Made by a program: the position numbers and the translations under genes. Under the pieces are notes generated by a model that saw nothing but the letters and a program-made list of their open reading frames with translations, was not told the DNA's origin and searched no databases. DNA of 64,000 nt from Veillonella magna DSM 19857 (GTDB lineage: Bacteria; Bacillota; Negativicutes; Veillonellales; Veillonellaceae). The stretch is taken from the NCBI RefSeq assembly GCF_000428745.1, contig NZ_AUAN01000004.1:1-64000 (forward strand). Reading direction: 5' to 3'. Below are positions 25,616 to 37,375 of the stretch, one piece after another (position 1 is the stretch's first letter; each line of letters begins with the position of its first letter).

Positions 25616-26909
25616 TCGTTACCTCCTCACTGTGACGCACGGCCACCGATGCAGCATGACCGTAAAGACCTTCGGCCTTAGCCAATGCTTCCACCTTATG
25701 TGAAATAGCTGTTAAGGCTTGTTTATCATAAGACAAAATACTACTTCGTTTACTGTAGTCATATACGCCTAAAGGCGATGAAAAGGCAGCCGTTCCCGAA
25801 GTAGGCAATGTGTGATTGGGACCTGCAAAATAATCCCCCACCGGTTCCGGCGTATAGTGCCCCATAAAAATCGCACCGGCGTTTTCTACTTTAGGAAGCC
25901 ATATCTCCGGATTATCCAAGGCAAGCTCCAAATGCTCCGGTGCAATACCATTCATAACTGCCACTGCTGTTTCGATATCCGGGGTAACGAAGACACGCAT
26001 CCAACGTTCCACGGAAGACCGCATAATTTCTTCTCGCGGCGCTCCCATCATTTGTCGCTCTACTTCCGCCACTACCTGCTCTGCCAGTGCTTTATCCGGT
26101 GTTGCTAAATAGACGGCTGCCATCGGATCGTGCTCTGCTTGTGCAAGCAAGTCGGCCGCTACCCAAGTAGGATTAGCCGAGCTGTCGGCAATAACGCCTA
26201 CCTCACTGGGACCGGCAATCATATCAATGCCAACCGTGCCAAACACCTGTTTCTTTGCCGTCGCTACATACATATTGCCGGGCCCTACAATTTTATACAC
26301 CGGACGAATCGTTTCCGTACCGTATGCCAAGGCAGCAATCCCCTGCGCACCGCCAACGCGATACATTTCATCCACACCGGCTACATGAGCAGCCGCTAAA
26401 ATATATGGATTAATGCGCCCGTCCTTATTCGGAGGGCTAATCATAACTAACGAGGGAACACCGGCTACCTTTGCCGGCACTGCATCCATCAATACCGTAG
26501 ACGGATACGCAGCTCGGCCGCCGGGTACATATAAACCTACGCGGCGAATCGGTGTAATATGTGTGCCTAGGCGTACACCGGGACGAAATTCTTTGAGCCA
26601 GCTTTTCATAATTTGTTCTTCATGATACACGCGAATATTATCGGCTGCCTCTTGAAGAATCACCACCATCTCCGGTCCTACTTCCTGCAGTGCCGCTTCT
26701 ATCTCGGCTTTACTGATACGAAGGTCTTTACAATTACAACCGTCAAATTTTTTATTGTACGCCAACACCGCTGCATCACCGTTTGCCTTCACATCGGCAA
26801 GGATAGCCGCTACGGTGGCTTCTACATCATTTTGTTCCGTTTCCGATCGCGCCGTCACCTTGCGCAAACTCTCTGCATCCCAATCTGCTGTAATTTCAAT
26901 CCATTCCAT
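25605..26909 (-). CDS. hisD: Histidinol dehydrogenase
   Basis: NAD- and zinc-dependent, oxidises histidinol to histidine in two steps. In 434 residues: VGLYVPGGRAAYPSTVLM, IAGPSEVGVIADSSANP, LAQAEHDPMAAVYLAT and FMGHYTPEPVGDYFAGPNH, with the zinc ligands and catalytic Glu/His of the family. The ATG at 26909 has AAGGAGG 8 nt before it; the nine codons upstream in frame lie before that site. Overlaps hisG by 14 bp and hisC by 11 bp. Confidence 0.97.
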   Translation of the reverse strand: MEWIEITADWDAESLRKVTARSETEQNDVEATVAAILADVKANGDAAVLAYNKKFDGCNCKDLRISKAEIEAALQEVGPEMVVILQEAADNIRVYHEEQIMKSWLKEFRPGVRLGTHITPIRRVGLYVPGGRAAYPSTVLMDAVPAKVAGVPSLVMISPPNKDGRINPYILAAAHVAGVDEMYRVGGAQGIAALAYGTETIRPVYKIVGPGNMYVATAKKQVFGTVGIDMIAGPSEVGVIADSSANPTWVAADLLAQAEHDPMAAVYLATPDKALAEQVVAEVERQMMGAPREEIMRSSVERWMRVFVTPDIETAVAVMNGIAPEHLELALDNPEIWLPKVENAGAIFMGHYTPEPVGDYFAGPNHTLPTSGTAAFSSPLGVYDYSKRSSILSYDKQALTAISHKVEALAKAEGLYGHAASVAVRHSEEVTNEN

Positions 26910-27528
26910 CTTCGGTTCCTCCTTTAGTACAGGCAATTATCCGATCTATAGCCTTGCGTTTAAACCGAAAAGCCCCTTTATTTACAATCAAGCGCGCACT
27001 TAAGTCCATAAAGAATGTCAACGCTTCCAATCCGTTTTCACGCAGTGTGTTACCTGATTCTACAATATCAACAATGACATCGGACAATCCTACAAGAGGT
27101 GCGAGCTCCACGGACCCGTTAAGCGGTACGATATCTACTCGTTCCCCCAAGGATGCATAGTATTTTCTGGCAATGGCAGGGTACTTCGTGCCTACTACCA
27201 GCCGCCGTCCCATCGGTAAGGAACGCCCCTTAATGCCGGCTACTGCCATGCGACATCGTCCTACACCTAAATCACATATTTCATACAAGCTGTAGCTATG
27301 CTCTTCCAATATATCCTTCCCCACCACGCCGACATCGGCAGCACCGCGCTCTACATAAACAGGTACATCCGGTGATTTGACTAAGGTAATTTTAAAAGAG
27401 TCCGTGTCATCGACAAAAATGAGTTTACGACTTGTTTCGTTATACTCGGGAAAGTGGATTCCCGCTGCTTCTAAAAAGGCAATGACCTGCTCACTTATGC
27501 GGCCCTTTGCCAATGCTATATGTAACAT
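26896..27528 (-). CDS. hisG: ATP phosphoribosyltransferase, short form
   Basis: First enzyme of histidine synthesis, joining ATP and PRPP. At 210 residues it is the short HisG, lacking the C-terminal ACT-like regulatory domain, and so needs HisZ, encoded just upstream. Seen: HIALAKGRISEQVIAFLE, DVPVYVERGAADVGVVGKDI and the PRPP loop region VDIVESGNTLRENGL. The ATG at 27528 is preceded by GGGGGT; the ATG at 27540 has no site. Feedback inhibition by histidine is expected through HisZ. Confidence 0.96.
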   Translation of the reverse strand: MLHIALAKGRISEQVIAFLEAAGIHFPEYNETSRKLIFVDDTDSFKITLVKSPDVPVYVERGAADVGVVGKDILEEHSYSLYEICDLGVGRCRMAVAGIKGRSLPMGRRLVVGTKYPAIARKYYASLGERVDIVPLNGSVELAPLVGLSDVIVDIVESGNTLRENGLEALTFFMDLSARLIVNKGAFRFKRKAIDRIIACTKGGTEDGMD

Positions 27529-27582
27529 ATATACCCCCATATGACTGTTTTACTTGTCCAACTACTGTACGTCGACTCCATA

Positions 27583-28854
27583 TCACCGATAATCTGTGTG
27601 CTCATCGACTGCGTCTCGATATTCTGCAGTCGTTAGCCAAAGTAGTTTTTGCATTGACATATCCGATTGTCCGGTAAAACCGGCTTCATCATAAGTAAAT
27701 ACCCAACGTGCTTCATTTGTATGTATCGGCGTGCCTTCCTTCACAGCTATTGTGCGCCATCCGTTATGACGAAGTATTTCAACACTGCGCCAAATAGTAG
27801 CATCCGATTTGCTATAAAAGATAAGAATATCCAAATCCTTGTCTTCTGCTTTTTTCTCGCCGTATAGTTCGATATACTCTCGCAATAATTGTAAATTTAG
27901 ACCAAAACCACAAGCCGGCCGCGCCTTACCGAATTTACCGGCCAACTCATTATAACGACCACCGGACACCAGTGCATAAGGTGCTCCCAATGCGTAAATT
28001 TTAAACATCATATCTGTGTAATAGTCCAGATGATTTGAAGCAATAAATTCTAAGTAAATGCGTTCCTGCGGACGTATCCAACGCAACTCACGCACAATCC
28101 GGTCCAAACGTTCCAACGCATTACGCATAGTATCGTTCTTGCAAAAACTGCGCACCGTTTCGATTACATCCTCATAAGGACCGCCGGACATGACCAATGT
28201 TTCCAATATGGTAACGTATTCCTCGTCAATATGCCAACGCGCAGACAATTCTCGAATGGCCATACCATTACGAGCTTCCATGGCCAGTTCAAAAGCTTCT
28301 TGCTGCTCCTTCGTCAGGTTCATTGCCTCGTAAAGCCCTTTCATATATGCTACGGAACCAATCGCTGTTTGACATTGAGTCACACCAAGTGTTTCCACAA
28401 TCTTTAGTGCCATATCCAATAATTCACTGTCACAATCCGTTGCATCACTGCCAATAATTTCTGCCCCGGCCTGCAAGAATACATGTCCTGCCGAGTGCTT
28501 TCCTTGGTAAGGTAAAAACACCGGAGAAATATATGCATATTTAGCATATACATCACGATTCTTATACTCCTGTGCCACCGATTGAATTAAGGATAACGTA
28601 ATATCCGAACGCAATGCCAGCACTTCACCGTCCCTATCGATCGTCTTAATACAATCTTTTTTTATGTGTGGTGCATATTGACTATATAAATCGTACGACT
28701 CAAATAACGGTGTATCAATCATCCGGTATCCATGTACCGCAAAGATATCCCAAATTGCCGTCTGCATGGCACTGATTGCCAAAAGCTCTTGATGATTACT
28801 ATTCTTTGCTGTCTCTAATAAGGTATCCATCCATATCACAACTTTCTCTTTCAT
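27583..28854 (-). CDS. hisZ: ATP phosphoribosyltransferase regulatory subunit
   Basis: HisZ is a catalytically dead histidyl-tRNA-synthetase-like protein that assembles with short HisG and gives histidine control. Seen in up to 423 residues: the class II aaRS-like core GYRMIDTPLFESYDLYSQY, LRSDITLSLIQSVA and LVSGGRYNELAGKFGKARPA with CGFGLN. The C-terminal part beyond residue 330 diverges. The start is uncertain: ATG at 28854 or at 28830, neither with a strong ribosome-binding site. First gene of the his operon, about 55 nt behind a good promoter. I see no T-box or histidine leader in front. Confidence 0.93.
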   Translation of the reverse strand: MKEKVVIWMDTLLETAKNSNHQELLAISAMQTAIWDIFAVHGYRMIDTPLFESYDLYSQYAPHIKKDCIKTIDRDGEVLALRSDITLSLIQSVAQEYKNRDVYAKYAYISPVFLPYQGKHSAGHVFLQAGAEIIGSDATDCDSELLDMALKIVETLGVTQCQTAIGSVAYMKGLYEAMNLTKEQQEAFELAMEARNGMAIRELSARWHIDEEYVTILETLVMSGGPYEDVIETVRSFCKNDTMRNALERLDRIVRELRWIRPQERIYLEFIASNHLDYYTDMMFKIYALGAPYALVSGGRYNELAGKFGKARPACGFGLNLQLLREYIELYGEKKAEDKDLDILIFYSKSDATIWRSVEILRHNGWRTIAVKEGTPIHTNEARWVFTYDEAGFTGQSDMSMQKLLWLTTAEYRDAVDEHTDYR

Positions 28855-28916
28855 TTCTCAAGATTAGCTTACTTACTGTTACTCTTTTTCTCTTTATTAT
28901 GATAAAGTACGAAATT

Positions 28917-28944
28917 ATTATAACATACTCCATTCAAATTGCAA
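28917..28944 (-). promoter_or_regulatory. his operon promoter
   Basis: Minus strand TTGCAA (28944-28939), 16 bp, TATAAT (28922-28917, perfect). The -35 box abuts the T-run of the metY terminator. Confidence 0.6.
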
Positions 28945-28948
28945 GAAA

Positions 28949-28985
28949 AAAAGCTTCATTACCGCTATTCGGCAATGAAGCTTTT
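28949..28985. terminator. metY terminator
   Basis: AAAAGCTTCATT (28949-28960) pairs with AATGAAGCTTTT (28974-28985), extended by CCG/CGG; on the minus strand it runs into a T-tract at 28950-28946. Confidence 0.88.
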
Positions 28986-29032
28986 CTATATCTACTATAA
29001 TTTTACATCATAAGACAACAAAGTAATGAATC

Positions 29033-30310
29033 TTACACACGATCCAATGCCTGTGCCAAATCATCAATCAAATCATCGGCATTTTCAAGACCGACGGAGA
29101 TACGAATCATATCTTCCGATACCCCGGCTGCCTTCTGCTCTTCCGCATTCAACTGCGCATGTGTTGTGCTGGCCGGATGGATCACAAGAGATTTCGCATC
29201 GGCTACATTAGCCAGATTAGAGAAGATTTGCAATGCATCTACAAAAGCAATTCCTTCCTTTACGCCGCCTTTAATGCCAAAGGTAAAGATACCGCCTACA
29301 CCCTTCGGATAGTATTTATCAGCCAAAGCTTTATAAGGACTATTCGGCAATTCAGGATAGTTTACCCAAGCTACTTTCGGATGTTTGCTCAAGAAATCAA
29401 CTACCTTACGCGCATTTTCTACATGCCGTTCCACGCGAAGCGACAATGTTTCAATGCCCTGCAGGATAAGCCATGCTGCCAACGGAGTCAGGGTGGCACC
29501 GGTATCACGAAGGAGCTGAGCCCGTGCTTTTACGGTGAACGGAATCGGTAGATCACCATACACAAGACCATTGTAATGCGTATCCCCTTCTACAAAGCCC
29601 GGATAATGGCCGCTGGCTTTATAATCAAACTTACCGCTTTCCACAATAATACCAGCAATAGTCGTACCGTGACCACCGAGGTACTTCGTAGCGGAATGAA
29701 CAACTACATCCGCACCATGTTCAAACGGTCGAATCAAGTACGGCGAACCGAAAGTGTTATCTACGATAAGAATAATACCGTGCTTATGCGCAATGTCGGC
29801 AACAGCTTGAATATCTACCAGATTAATATTCGGATTACCAATAGATTCAATATACAATGCCTTCGTATTATCATCGATAGCCGCTTCAAATTCATCAAGT
29901 ACATCCGGATTTACAAATTTTGTAGTAATACCAAAACGTGGCAATGTAGCACTAAACAAATTGTAAGTGCCTCCATATAGCGTAGAAGCAGCTACAATGT
30001 TATCGCCGGCAGAAGCAACATTTTGAATAGCATAGGCAATGGCAGCCGATCCGGAGGCAACAGCTAATGCACCGGCACCACCTTCAAGTTCAGCCACACG
30101 AGCTTCCAAAACATCATTGGTTGGATTGCCGAGGCGAGAATAAATACCGCCGGCATCCTTTAATGCAAAACGGTTAGCTGCTTGTTCTGCACTTTCAAAA
30201 ACATAACTGGTAGTCTGATAAATCGGTACTGCACGCGATCCGGTAGGATCTAATTTATGACCTGCATGTAATTGGATGGTTTCAAATTTGTACTGTTTAT
30301 TGTTGCTCAT
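29033..30310 (-). CDS. metY: O-acetylhomoserine sulfhydrylase
   Basis: PLP enzyme that makes homocysteine from O-acetylhomoserine and sulfide. In 425 residues: [20 protein letters not shown] and [13 protein letters not shown] at the N-terminus, [31 protein letters not shown] and the PLP lysine in [16 protein letters not shown]. This is the Cys/Met-metabolism family, OAH-sulfhydrylase branch, with its usual length. The ATG at 30310 follows AAGGAGAG. It sits 52 bp after metA, under the same methionine T-box, and works with the acetyl-type MetA encoded there. Confidence 0.95.
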   Translation of the reverse strand: MSNNKQYKFETIQLHAGHKLDPTGSRAVPIYQTTSYVFESAEQAANRFALKDAGGIYSRLGNPTNDVLEARVAELEGGAGALAVASGSAAIAYAIQNVASAGDNIVAASTLYGGTYNLFSATLPRFGITTKFVNPDVLDEFEAAIDDNTKALYIESIGNPNINLVDIQAVADIAHKHGIILIVDNTFGSPYLIRPFEHGADVVVHSATKYLGGHGTTIAGIIVESGKFDYKASGHYPGFVEGDTHYNGLVYGDLPIPFTVKARAQLLRDTGATLTPLAAWLILQGIETLSLRVERHVENARKVVDFLSKHPKVAWVNYPELPNSPYKALADKYYPKGVGGIFTFGIKGGVKEGIAFVDALQIFSNLANVADAKSLVIHPASTTHAQLNAEEQKAAGVSEDMIRISVGLENADDLIDDLAQALDRV

Positions 30311-30362
30311 AATTCTCTCTCCTTCTCGCCGGTTTCTCACGCCGGCTAATAAAAAATATCTC

Positions 30363-31316
30363 TTATTGGCCACAACTGTGACTAACTTTGTCCTTCATTT
30401 TTTTAATTTGCTCTATGATGTACGGCGTTTCTTGATACACATAGTAATTTAACCAATTAGTAAATAATAATGTACCTGTAGAACGCCATCTAACAATGGG
30501 GTCTCTGCGGGGATCATCATTGGGATAATAATTTTTAGGTACCTCAATATCCAGCCCTAATGCCACATCGCGTTCATATTCCTTTTGCAGTGTATCTCTA
30601 TCGTATTCAGCATGACCAAACACAAAAATATGCTTATTATCTAAGCTGCGAACTACTGCTGCCCCTGTTTCTTCTGATTCTGCGAGGATTTCCAGTTCTT
30701 TTTGTTCACGAATGCGCTCGATAGGTACTGTCGTATGACGGGAATGCGGCATGTAGAATACTTCATCCATACCTCGTAAAAGCATGGGCCGTGTATTGTT
30801 TACCTTATTTTCAAAAACACCGAACAACTTCGTCGGCAATGTTTCCTTATCAATCCCGAAATGATAATAAATACCTGCTTGCGCTCCCCAGCATATATAG
30901 AGAGTGGAATATACATGACTCTTACTCCATTCCATAATATCGGTAAGCTCATCCCAGTAATTTACCTCTTCAAAGGGCATCAATTCCACCGGTGCACCGG
31001 TAATAATCATCCCATCAAAATAATTTTCCTTAATAGCATCAAAAGTACGATAGAAGGTTTGTAGATATTCCTTCGTCGTATTAGCTGCCTTATGGGAGGC
31101 CGTATATAACAGTGTAATTTCCAGCTGTAACGGCGTATTGCTAAGCGCTCGTAAAATCTGTGTTTCCGTTGCTTCCTTCGTAGGCATTAAATTCACAATT
31201 AAAATCTGTAACGGTCGGATATCTTGCGTTTCCGCACGCTTTGTATCCATCACAAAAATATTTTCCTCCGCCAGCTTCTCAATGGCCGGCAACTGTTTGA
31301 CTACCGTTATCGGCAT
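30363..31316 (-). CDS. metA: Homoserine O-acetyltransferase (MetA type)
   Basis: Acylates homoserine at the start of methionine synthesis. The catalytic residues sit at canonical positions: Cys142 (YICWGAQAG), His235 and Glu237 (FGHAEYD). Residue 111 in TGAPVE is Glu; in MetA enzymes Glu111 is associated with acetyl-CoA use and Gly111 with succinyl-CoA, so this should be the acetyltransferase despite the common succinyltransferase label. That agrees with the O-acetylhomoserine sulfhydrylase next door. The ATG at 31316 follows GGAGGGAG, giving 317 residues. Expression is expected to respond to uncharged tRNA-Met through the T-box at 31624-31930. Confidence 0.95.
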   Translation of the reverse strand: MPITVVKQLPAIEKLAEENIFVMDTKRAETQDIRPLQILIVNLMPTKEATETQILRALSNTPLQLEITLLYTASHKAANTTKEYLQTFYRTFDAIKENYFDGMIITGAPVELMPFEEVNYWDELTDIMEWSKSHVYSTLYICWGAQAGIYYHFGIDKETLPTKLFGVFENKVNNTRPMLLRGMDEVFYMPHSRHTTVPIERIREQKELEILAESEETGAAVVRSLDNKHIFVFGHAEYDRDTLQKEYERDVALGLDIEVPKNYYPNDDPRRDPIVRWRSTGTLLFTNWLNYYVYQETPYIIEQIKKMKDKVSHSCGQ

Positions 31317-31623
31317 GTCTGCTCCCTCCTGCCTCAATATATGTTCTCTTTGTCTTTCTCAACCCCTTTAATTTCTATCGGGCAAAGGTCTCTCACCTCT
31401 TCGCACCGATTATCTCTCTTTTGTTCTCAATGTAAACACGTTATATATCTTCGTTGTTCTCTCTGCTCTCTTATCTTTCTCTTCTTGTTATAACTCTCTT
31501 CTGTTCCTCATTAAGCTCCTTTATATACCTTTTTCTAATCGTTATGCACTCACCTCTTAACCAGTTTCTCTCTAATCAAAACCATAACGCTTGCCACGGT
31601 TATCGCTAAGCTGTACCTCGTAA
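31317..31623 (-). other. Purine-rich stretch between the T-box and metA
   Basis: About 300 nt separate the T-box terminator from metA. On the coding (minus) strand it is very rich in A and G. It contains a hairpin CATAACG/CGTTATG (31540-31546 with 31583-31589) and a seven-codon ORF at 31511-31488 (M-R-N-R-R-E-L) behind AAAGGAG, at a short 4-nt spacing. I see no gene and no SAM riboswitch here. Confidence 0.5.
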
Positions 31624-31930
31624 TAAAAAAAACGTCCTCATTCGCTTTCGCGAACAAGGACGTCATACTCATTGTAACGTGTTACCACCTTGCTTCAGAT
31701 AAAGCTCACACTCTATCCCTCAACCGGTACGTCTTCCCCCGGGAAGATTATACCGCGGCACTGTAACGGTTGCATCCGTCAAGACTAAAGCTTTCGCATT
31801 CCGCCTTGATGACTCCCGGACCATTTTCACCGCATTCCTTTGCATCCCCTTTCACCTAACGGGACTCTCTGTGCCAACACCCTGCGGGTACTTATCCATT
31901 CATTGTCTCTACATTGTGTTATTGTTTCGA
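31624..31930 (-). promoter_or_regulatory. Methionine T-box leader
   Basis: The T-box sequence AGCAAGGTGGTAACACG lies at 31694-31678, followed by the terminator hairpin ACGTCCT.../AGGACGT (31632-31663) and a T-run. In the Stem I region, CCGCA pairs with TGCGG and the strand then reads GAAAATGG, placing ATG (Met, 31824-31822) as specifier with a purine after it. The TGGT bulge fits a tRNA with discriminator A73, as in tRNA-Met. Uncharged tRNA-Met should favour readthrough into metA-metY. Confidence 0.93.
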
Positions 31931-31937
31931 TGTGATA

Positions 31938-31966
31938 ACTATAGCAGTTATTTCCCACGCTGTCAA
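31938..31966 (-). promoter_or_regulatory. metA-metY promoter
   Basis: Minus strand TTGACA (31966-31961), exactly 17 bp, TATAGT (31943-31938). Near-perfect consensus just ahead of the T-box. Confidence 0.85.
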
Positions 31967-32004
31967 CAGGATTTTTATATTTTTTCTCGTCCCAGCTGAC
32001 AGAC

Positions 32005-32418
32005 CTACTTATATTTTGCTACATCAAGACGCATCAACGCCCGTGCTAATGCTAATCTAGCCCGGTCGATATCGATATCTTCCGCACGTTCCTTTAATCG
32101 TTTTTCCGCACGTTCCTTAGCACGTTGTGCGCGATCCACATCAATTGAGGCCGGTACCTCACAATTAGGGGTAACAATCGTAACTTCGTCGGGTTGCACA
32201 TCCATAAAGCCACCGAACACAGCAAAATAATGTGACCCACCGTCTGCAGTATCAACTCGTAGCGGCCAAATCGAAAGAGCAGCTACCATCGGTGCATGCT
32301 TTGGTAAAACACCAAGCTCACCGCCTACGGAGCGTGCTACAATAAAGCTCGCTTCACCGCTGAAGACGGTTTCATCGGGGGTTATGATATTTAAACGCAC
32401 TGTGCGCGCACTACTCAT
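32005..32418 (-). CDS. atpC: ATP synthase F1, epsilon subunit
   Basis: Central-stalk subunit. 137 residues: beta-sandwich domain with VRLNIITPDETVFSGEASF and GELGVLPKHAPMVAAL, then two C-terminal helices (DVDRAQRAKERAEKRLKERA and DRARLALARALMRLDVA) able to regulate ATP hydrolysis. Last gene of the atp operon, three bases after atpD. I see no clear terminator before the T-box promoter region. Confidence 0.96.
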   Translation of the reverse strand: MSSARTVRLNIITPDETVFSGEASFIVARSVGGELGVLPKHAPMVAALSIWPLRVDTADGGSHYFAVFGGFMDVQPDEVTIVTPNCEVPASIDVDRAQRAKERAEKRLKERAEDIDIDRARLALARALMRLDVAKYK

Positions 32419-32421
32419 AGC

Positions 32422-33864
<1,443 letters not shown>

Positions 33865-33874
33865 TTATCGACTG

Positions 33875-34738
33875 CTATTGCAGCGCATTCGCACCGCCGA
33901 CAATTTCTGATATTTCGTTAGTTATGCCGGCTTGGCGTAATTTATTGTATTCCAAATTAAGACTGCTGATTAGCTCACCTGCATTGTCCGTTGCCGATGT
34001 CATCGCCGTCATACGTGCCCCGAGTTCACTGGCTGCTGCCTGCAATAATGCGTTATATACCGTAATTTCCAGATACTTAGGCAACAGCTCTTTGAAAATT
34101 GCTCCTTCATCCGGCTCAAATAAGTATAAGCCGGTACTGCCGCGCTTTTCTTCCGGTGTCTCTACCGGTAGTAATCGACGGCTCGTTACCGTTTGAGTAA
34201 GCGAATTCACAAAGTGAGTGTAAATCATAATAACTTCATCTACTTCTCCTGCTATAAACCGTGCTGTCACATCGCGTACAATGGCTACGGCGTGCGCATA
34301 CTCCGGCTTATCGGAAAATTCTGCGTAAGAGTTATAAATCGGGTATTTATGATGCTTCAAGTGCTCTTGTGGTTTACGGCCCACAGTAAGAACGTCATAT
34401 TCATTACGTTCCTTACCTTCTACGGCATGTACGAAATATTTTACTATGTTACTCGTATATGCTCCGGCCAACCCCTTATCTGCACCGATAACCACATAGG
34501 CCGTTTTTTTCACCGGCCGAACTGCCATCAGAGGATATGCTTTCATAGCACCTGCATCAATACCGGAGGCTACATTTTGTAAAATGTGCCCCAATCGTTC
34601 CGCATAGGGCTCCGTAGATTTTGCTTTCATCTGTGCACGGCGCAATCGAGCAGACGCTACCATTTTCATGGCCTTCGTAATCTGCTGCGTATTTTTAACG
34701 CTTTTGATACGCTTACGTAAATCCTGTGCACTGCTCAT
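33875..34738 (-). CDS. atpG: ATP synthase F1, gamma subunit
   Basis: Rotor shaft, 287 residues. The N-terminal helix DLRKRIKSVKNTQQITKAMK and the C-terminal helix ASELGARMTAMTSATDNA with LNLEYNKLRQAGITNEI form the coiled coil that turns inside the alpha-beta hexamer. Gene starts three bases after the atpA stop. Confidence 0.98.
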   Translation of the reverse strand: MSSAQDLRKRIKSVKNTQQITKAMKMVASARLRRAQMKAKSTEPYAERLGHILQNVASGIDAGAMKAYPLMAVRPVKKTAYVVIGADKGLAGAYTSNIVKYFVHAVEGKERNEYDVLTVGRKPQEHLKHHKYPIYNSYAEFSDKPEYAHAVAIVRDVTARFIAGEVDEVIMIYTHFVNSLTQTVTSRRLLPVETPEEKRGSTGLYLFEPDEGAIFKELLPKYLEITVYNALLQAAASELGARMTAMTSATDNAGELISSLNLEYNKLRQAGITNEISEIVGGANALQ

Positions 34739-34741
34739 CTA

Positions 34742-36277
34742 CTAGGCCTCCTCTGCTACTAATGTATGGGTAGCACCGAAGGCCTGAATGCATTCGGTAA
34801 TTGCTTTTTTTAGCTGTTCTTCCGTAGCTTCGTCAAGCTTTTTACTCGTAGCAATAGACGTCAGAATATCTGCGTAGTTACTGTGAACATAGCGCAAAAG
34901 CTCTGCTTGGAATGCCGGTACATCGGCTACCTGGATAGTAGCAAAATAGCCGTTAGTGCCCGCATACAAACATACTACCTGCTCTTCTGCACGGAGTGGA
35001 GAGTACTGTGGCTGTTTGAGCATTTCCGTCAAACGTTCACCGCGATCAAGCTGCGCTTTCGTCGACTTATCAAGATCAGAGCCAAACTGAGCAAACGCTG
35101 CCAACTCACGATATTGAGCCAAATCAAGACGAAGCTTGCCGGCTACCTGTTTCATCGCTTTAATCTGTGCACTACCGCCAACACGAGATACGGAAAGGCC
35201 TACATCAACGGCCGGACGAACACCGGAGTAGAACATATCAGTGCCTAAGAAAATCTGACCGTCCGTAATAGAAATTACATTGGTCGGAATGTATGCCGAT
35301 ACGTCGCCGGCCTGTGTTTCAATAATAGGCAACGCCGTAATGGAACCGCCACCGAGTTCATCGGACAGCTTAGCTGCACGTTCCAACAAACGGGAATGTA
35401 AGTAAAATACATCGCCCGGGTATGCTTCACGCCCTGGCGGACGACGAAGAAGCAAACTCATTGCACGATATGCAGCTGCCTGTTTAGACAAGTCATCGTA
35501 TACGCAAAGCACATGTTTACCTTGATACATGAAGTGTTCACCCATAGCTACCCCGGCATACGGTGCCAAGTACTGCATTGGTGCCCCTTCGGATGCCCCG
35601 GCAGATAACACAATGGTATAATCCATTGCACCGACTTCTTCCAGTTTTTGTACAACACGGGCTACAGTCGATTCTTTCTGACCGATAGCAACGTAAATAC
35701 AAATAACATCCTGTCCCTTTTGGTTCAAAATAGTATCAAGAGCAATCGCAGTTTTACCGGTGCCACGGTCACCGATAATAAGTTCACGCTGACCACGACC
35801 AATTGGTACCATTGCATCAATCGCCTTGAGCCCTGTCTGCAACGGTTCGAATACGGACTTACGATCTGCAATCCCTGGTGCAGGATATTCTACCGGTCGA
35901 TACCCATCATTTTTAATATCGCCTTTACCGTCAATCGGCTGTCCTAAGGCGTTAACAACACGTCCGATAAGGCCGTCCCCTACCGGAACCTGCATGATAC
36001 GTCCCGTACGACGTACCTGGTCGCCTTCCTTAATAAGGAAGTCATCCCCTAACAGCACGGCACCTACGTTATCCAATTCAAGGTTCAGTACCATACCATA
36101 TACACCATGGGGCAGTTCCAACAACTCGCCGGCCATGGCTTTTTCAAGACCGTATATATGCGCAATACCATCCCCGACTTCGAGAACAGTACCTACATCA
36201 TCAACGTTAAGTTCCACATTGTAGTCCTGAATCTGCTGTTTAATTATGGCAGTGATTTCTTCAGGCTTCATTTTCAT
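34742..36277 (-). CDS. atpA: ATP synthase F1, alpha subunit
   Basis: Non-catalytic nucleotide-binding subunit, 511 residues. Seen: P-loop [16 protein letters not shown] near residue 170, [18 protein letters not shown] and the [20 protein letters not shown] segment. Two in-frame ATGs lie at the start (36277 and 36271). The gene starts two bases after atpH. Confidence 0.99.
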   Translation of the reverse strand: MKMKPEEITAIIKQQIQDYNVELNVDDVGTVLEVGDGIAHIYGLEKAMAGELLELPHGVYGMVLNLELDNVGAVLLGDDFLIKEGDQVRRTGRIMQVPVGDGLIGRVVNALGQPIDGKGDIKNDGYRPVEYPAPGIADRKSVFEPLQTGLKAIDAMVPIGRGQRELIIGDRGTGKTAIALDTILNQKGQDVICIYVAIGQKESTVARVVQKLEEVGAMDYTIVLSAGASEGAPMQYLAPYAGVAMGEHFMYQGKHVLCVYDDLSKQAAAYRAMSLLLRRPPGREAYPGDVFYLHSRLLERAAKLSDELGGGSITALPIIETQAGDVSAYIPTNVISITDGQIFLGTDMFYSGVRPAVDVGLSVSRVGGSAQIKAMKQVAGKLRLDLAQYRELAAFAQFGSDLDKSTKAQLDRGERLTEMLKQPQYSPLRAEEQVVCLYAGTNGYFATIQVADVPAFQAELLRYVHSNYADILTSIATSKKLDEATEEQLKKAITECIQAFGATHTLVAEEA

Positions 36278-36279
36278 AC

Positions 36280-36846
36280 TTAACCATTCACCCCAATCTC
36301 TGTCGTACCTGCCTTAAGCAAATATGTTTTCAAATCTTCAAGGCGCCGTGCCATGCTGGCATCAATACGCGTATCTCCGATTTTGATGACAAAACCGCCA
36401 ATAACAGACGGATCTACTTTGACATCGAAAATATACTGCTTGCCTGTTATGGCTTTTAGCTTGTCCTTCAGTTTTGTTTCCAATTCATCAGACAATGGTT
36501 CCGCTACCGCCACCGTGGCTTCCATAATACCGCGAGCTGCCCACGACTTACGCAGGTATTCTCGGATTGTAGCACTCAGGTAACGACCACGACCACGCTC
36601 TACCATAACATACAAGAAATGGAGTGCCAATGCGTGGATGGCCGTCCCAAAAACTTTTCCCAGCACATCACATTTCTTCTTGGCATCCAACGCCGGATAT
36701 ACAAGCAGTGCTTTCAGTTCCGGCTGACTGTCCAATACTTCCTTAACATAAGAAAGATCTGTTTCCATTTGCTCGAGAATATGATTCTCTTCAGCCAACT
36801 CAAAGATGGCGGTGCTATATTTGTCTGTTATAATATCTACGCTCAT
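36280..36846 (-). CDS. atpH: ATP synthase F1, delta subunit
   Basis: Stator cap linking b to the alpha-beta head. 188 residues with the N-terminal helical bundle ([33 protein letters not shown]) and the C-terminal region ending in [20 protein letters not shown], a clear family signature. Normal length. Confidence 0.96.
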   Translation of the reverse strand: MSVDIITDKYSTAIFELAEENHILEQMETDLSYVKEVLDSQPELKALLVYPALDAKKKCDVLGKVFGTAIHALALHFLYVMVERGRGRYLSATIREYLRKSWAARGIMEATVAVAEPLSDELETKLKDKLKAITGKQYIFDVKVDPSVIGGFVIKIGDTRIDASMARRLEDLKTYLLKAGTTEIGVNG

Positions 36847-36850
36847 AGCA

Positions 36851-37345
36851 TCACAACCCTATCGCTTTGCCGTCAAGCTTTTCAATCGCATCATTAATCA
36901 ATGCCGCATTCGCTTTGCTATCTATTTCCTTAGCTACCACCTTACCAGCAATGGCCACGGAAAGAGTAACCACTTCTTCACGAAGCTGGCGCATTGCCTT
37001 TTCTCTTTCGCGTACGATATCCTGACGGGCTTGTTCTTTTTCACGTGCCAACTGTTCACGCAACTCTTTGATCTGTGCTTGCGAATCGGCTTCCGCCTGT
37101 TTTACCGCTTTTTCAATAATCATCTGTGCTTCGCGACGTGCATCGGCTAACTGTGCTTCGTATTCAACGCGAAGAGCCTCTGCCTTAGCCTTTGCTTCTT
37201 CCGCACCTGTCAAATCGCGGGCAATACGTTCGCTACGCGCTTCCATCACCTTTAACAGCGGTTTATAGGCAAATTTTGCCAAAATAGCTACCAGAATGAA
37301 GAAGTTTATGAACTGCACAAGCAATGTACCGTTTAATTCTACCAA
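36851..37345 (-). CDS. atpF: ATP synthase F0, b subunit
   Basis: Peripheral stalk, 164 residues: one N-terminal membrane helix (VQFINFFILVAILAKFAYKP) followed by a long charged coiled coil (residues about 45-140, rich in A, E, K, R). The start codon is TTG at 37345, with GAGGGGG 8 nt before it; no ATG or GTG is better placed. A weak start may help set b-subunit stoichiometry against the many c subunits, but that is speculation. Confidence 0.95.
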   Translation of the reverse strand: MVELNGTLLVQFINFFILVAILAKFAYKPLLKVMEARSERIARDLTGAEEAKAKAEALRVEYEAQLADARREAQMIIEKAVKQAEADSQAQIKELREQLAREKEQARQDIVREREKAMRQLREEVVTLSVAIAGKVVAKEIDSKANAALINDAIEKLDGKAIGL

Positions 37346-37375
37346 CGGTCAAACCCCCTCTGCTTAGGTGATAAA

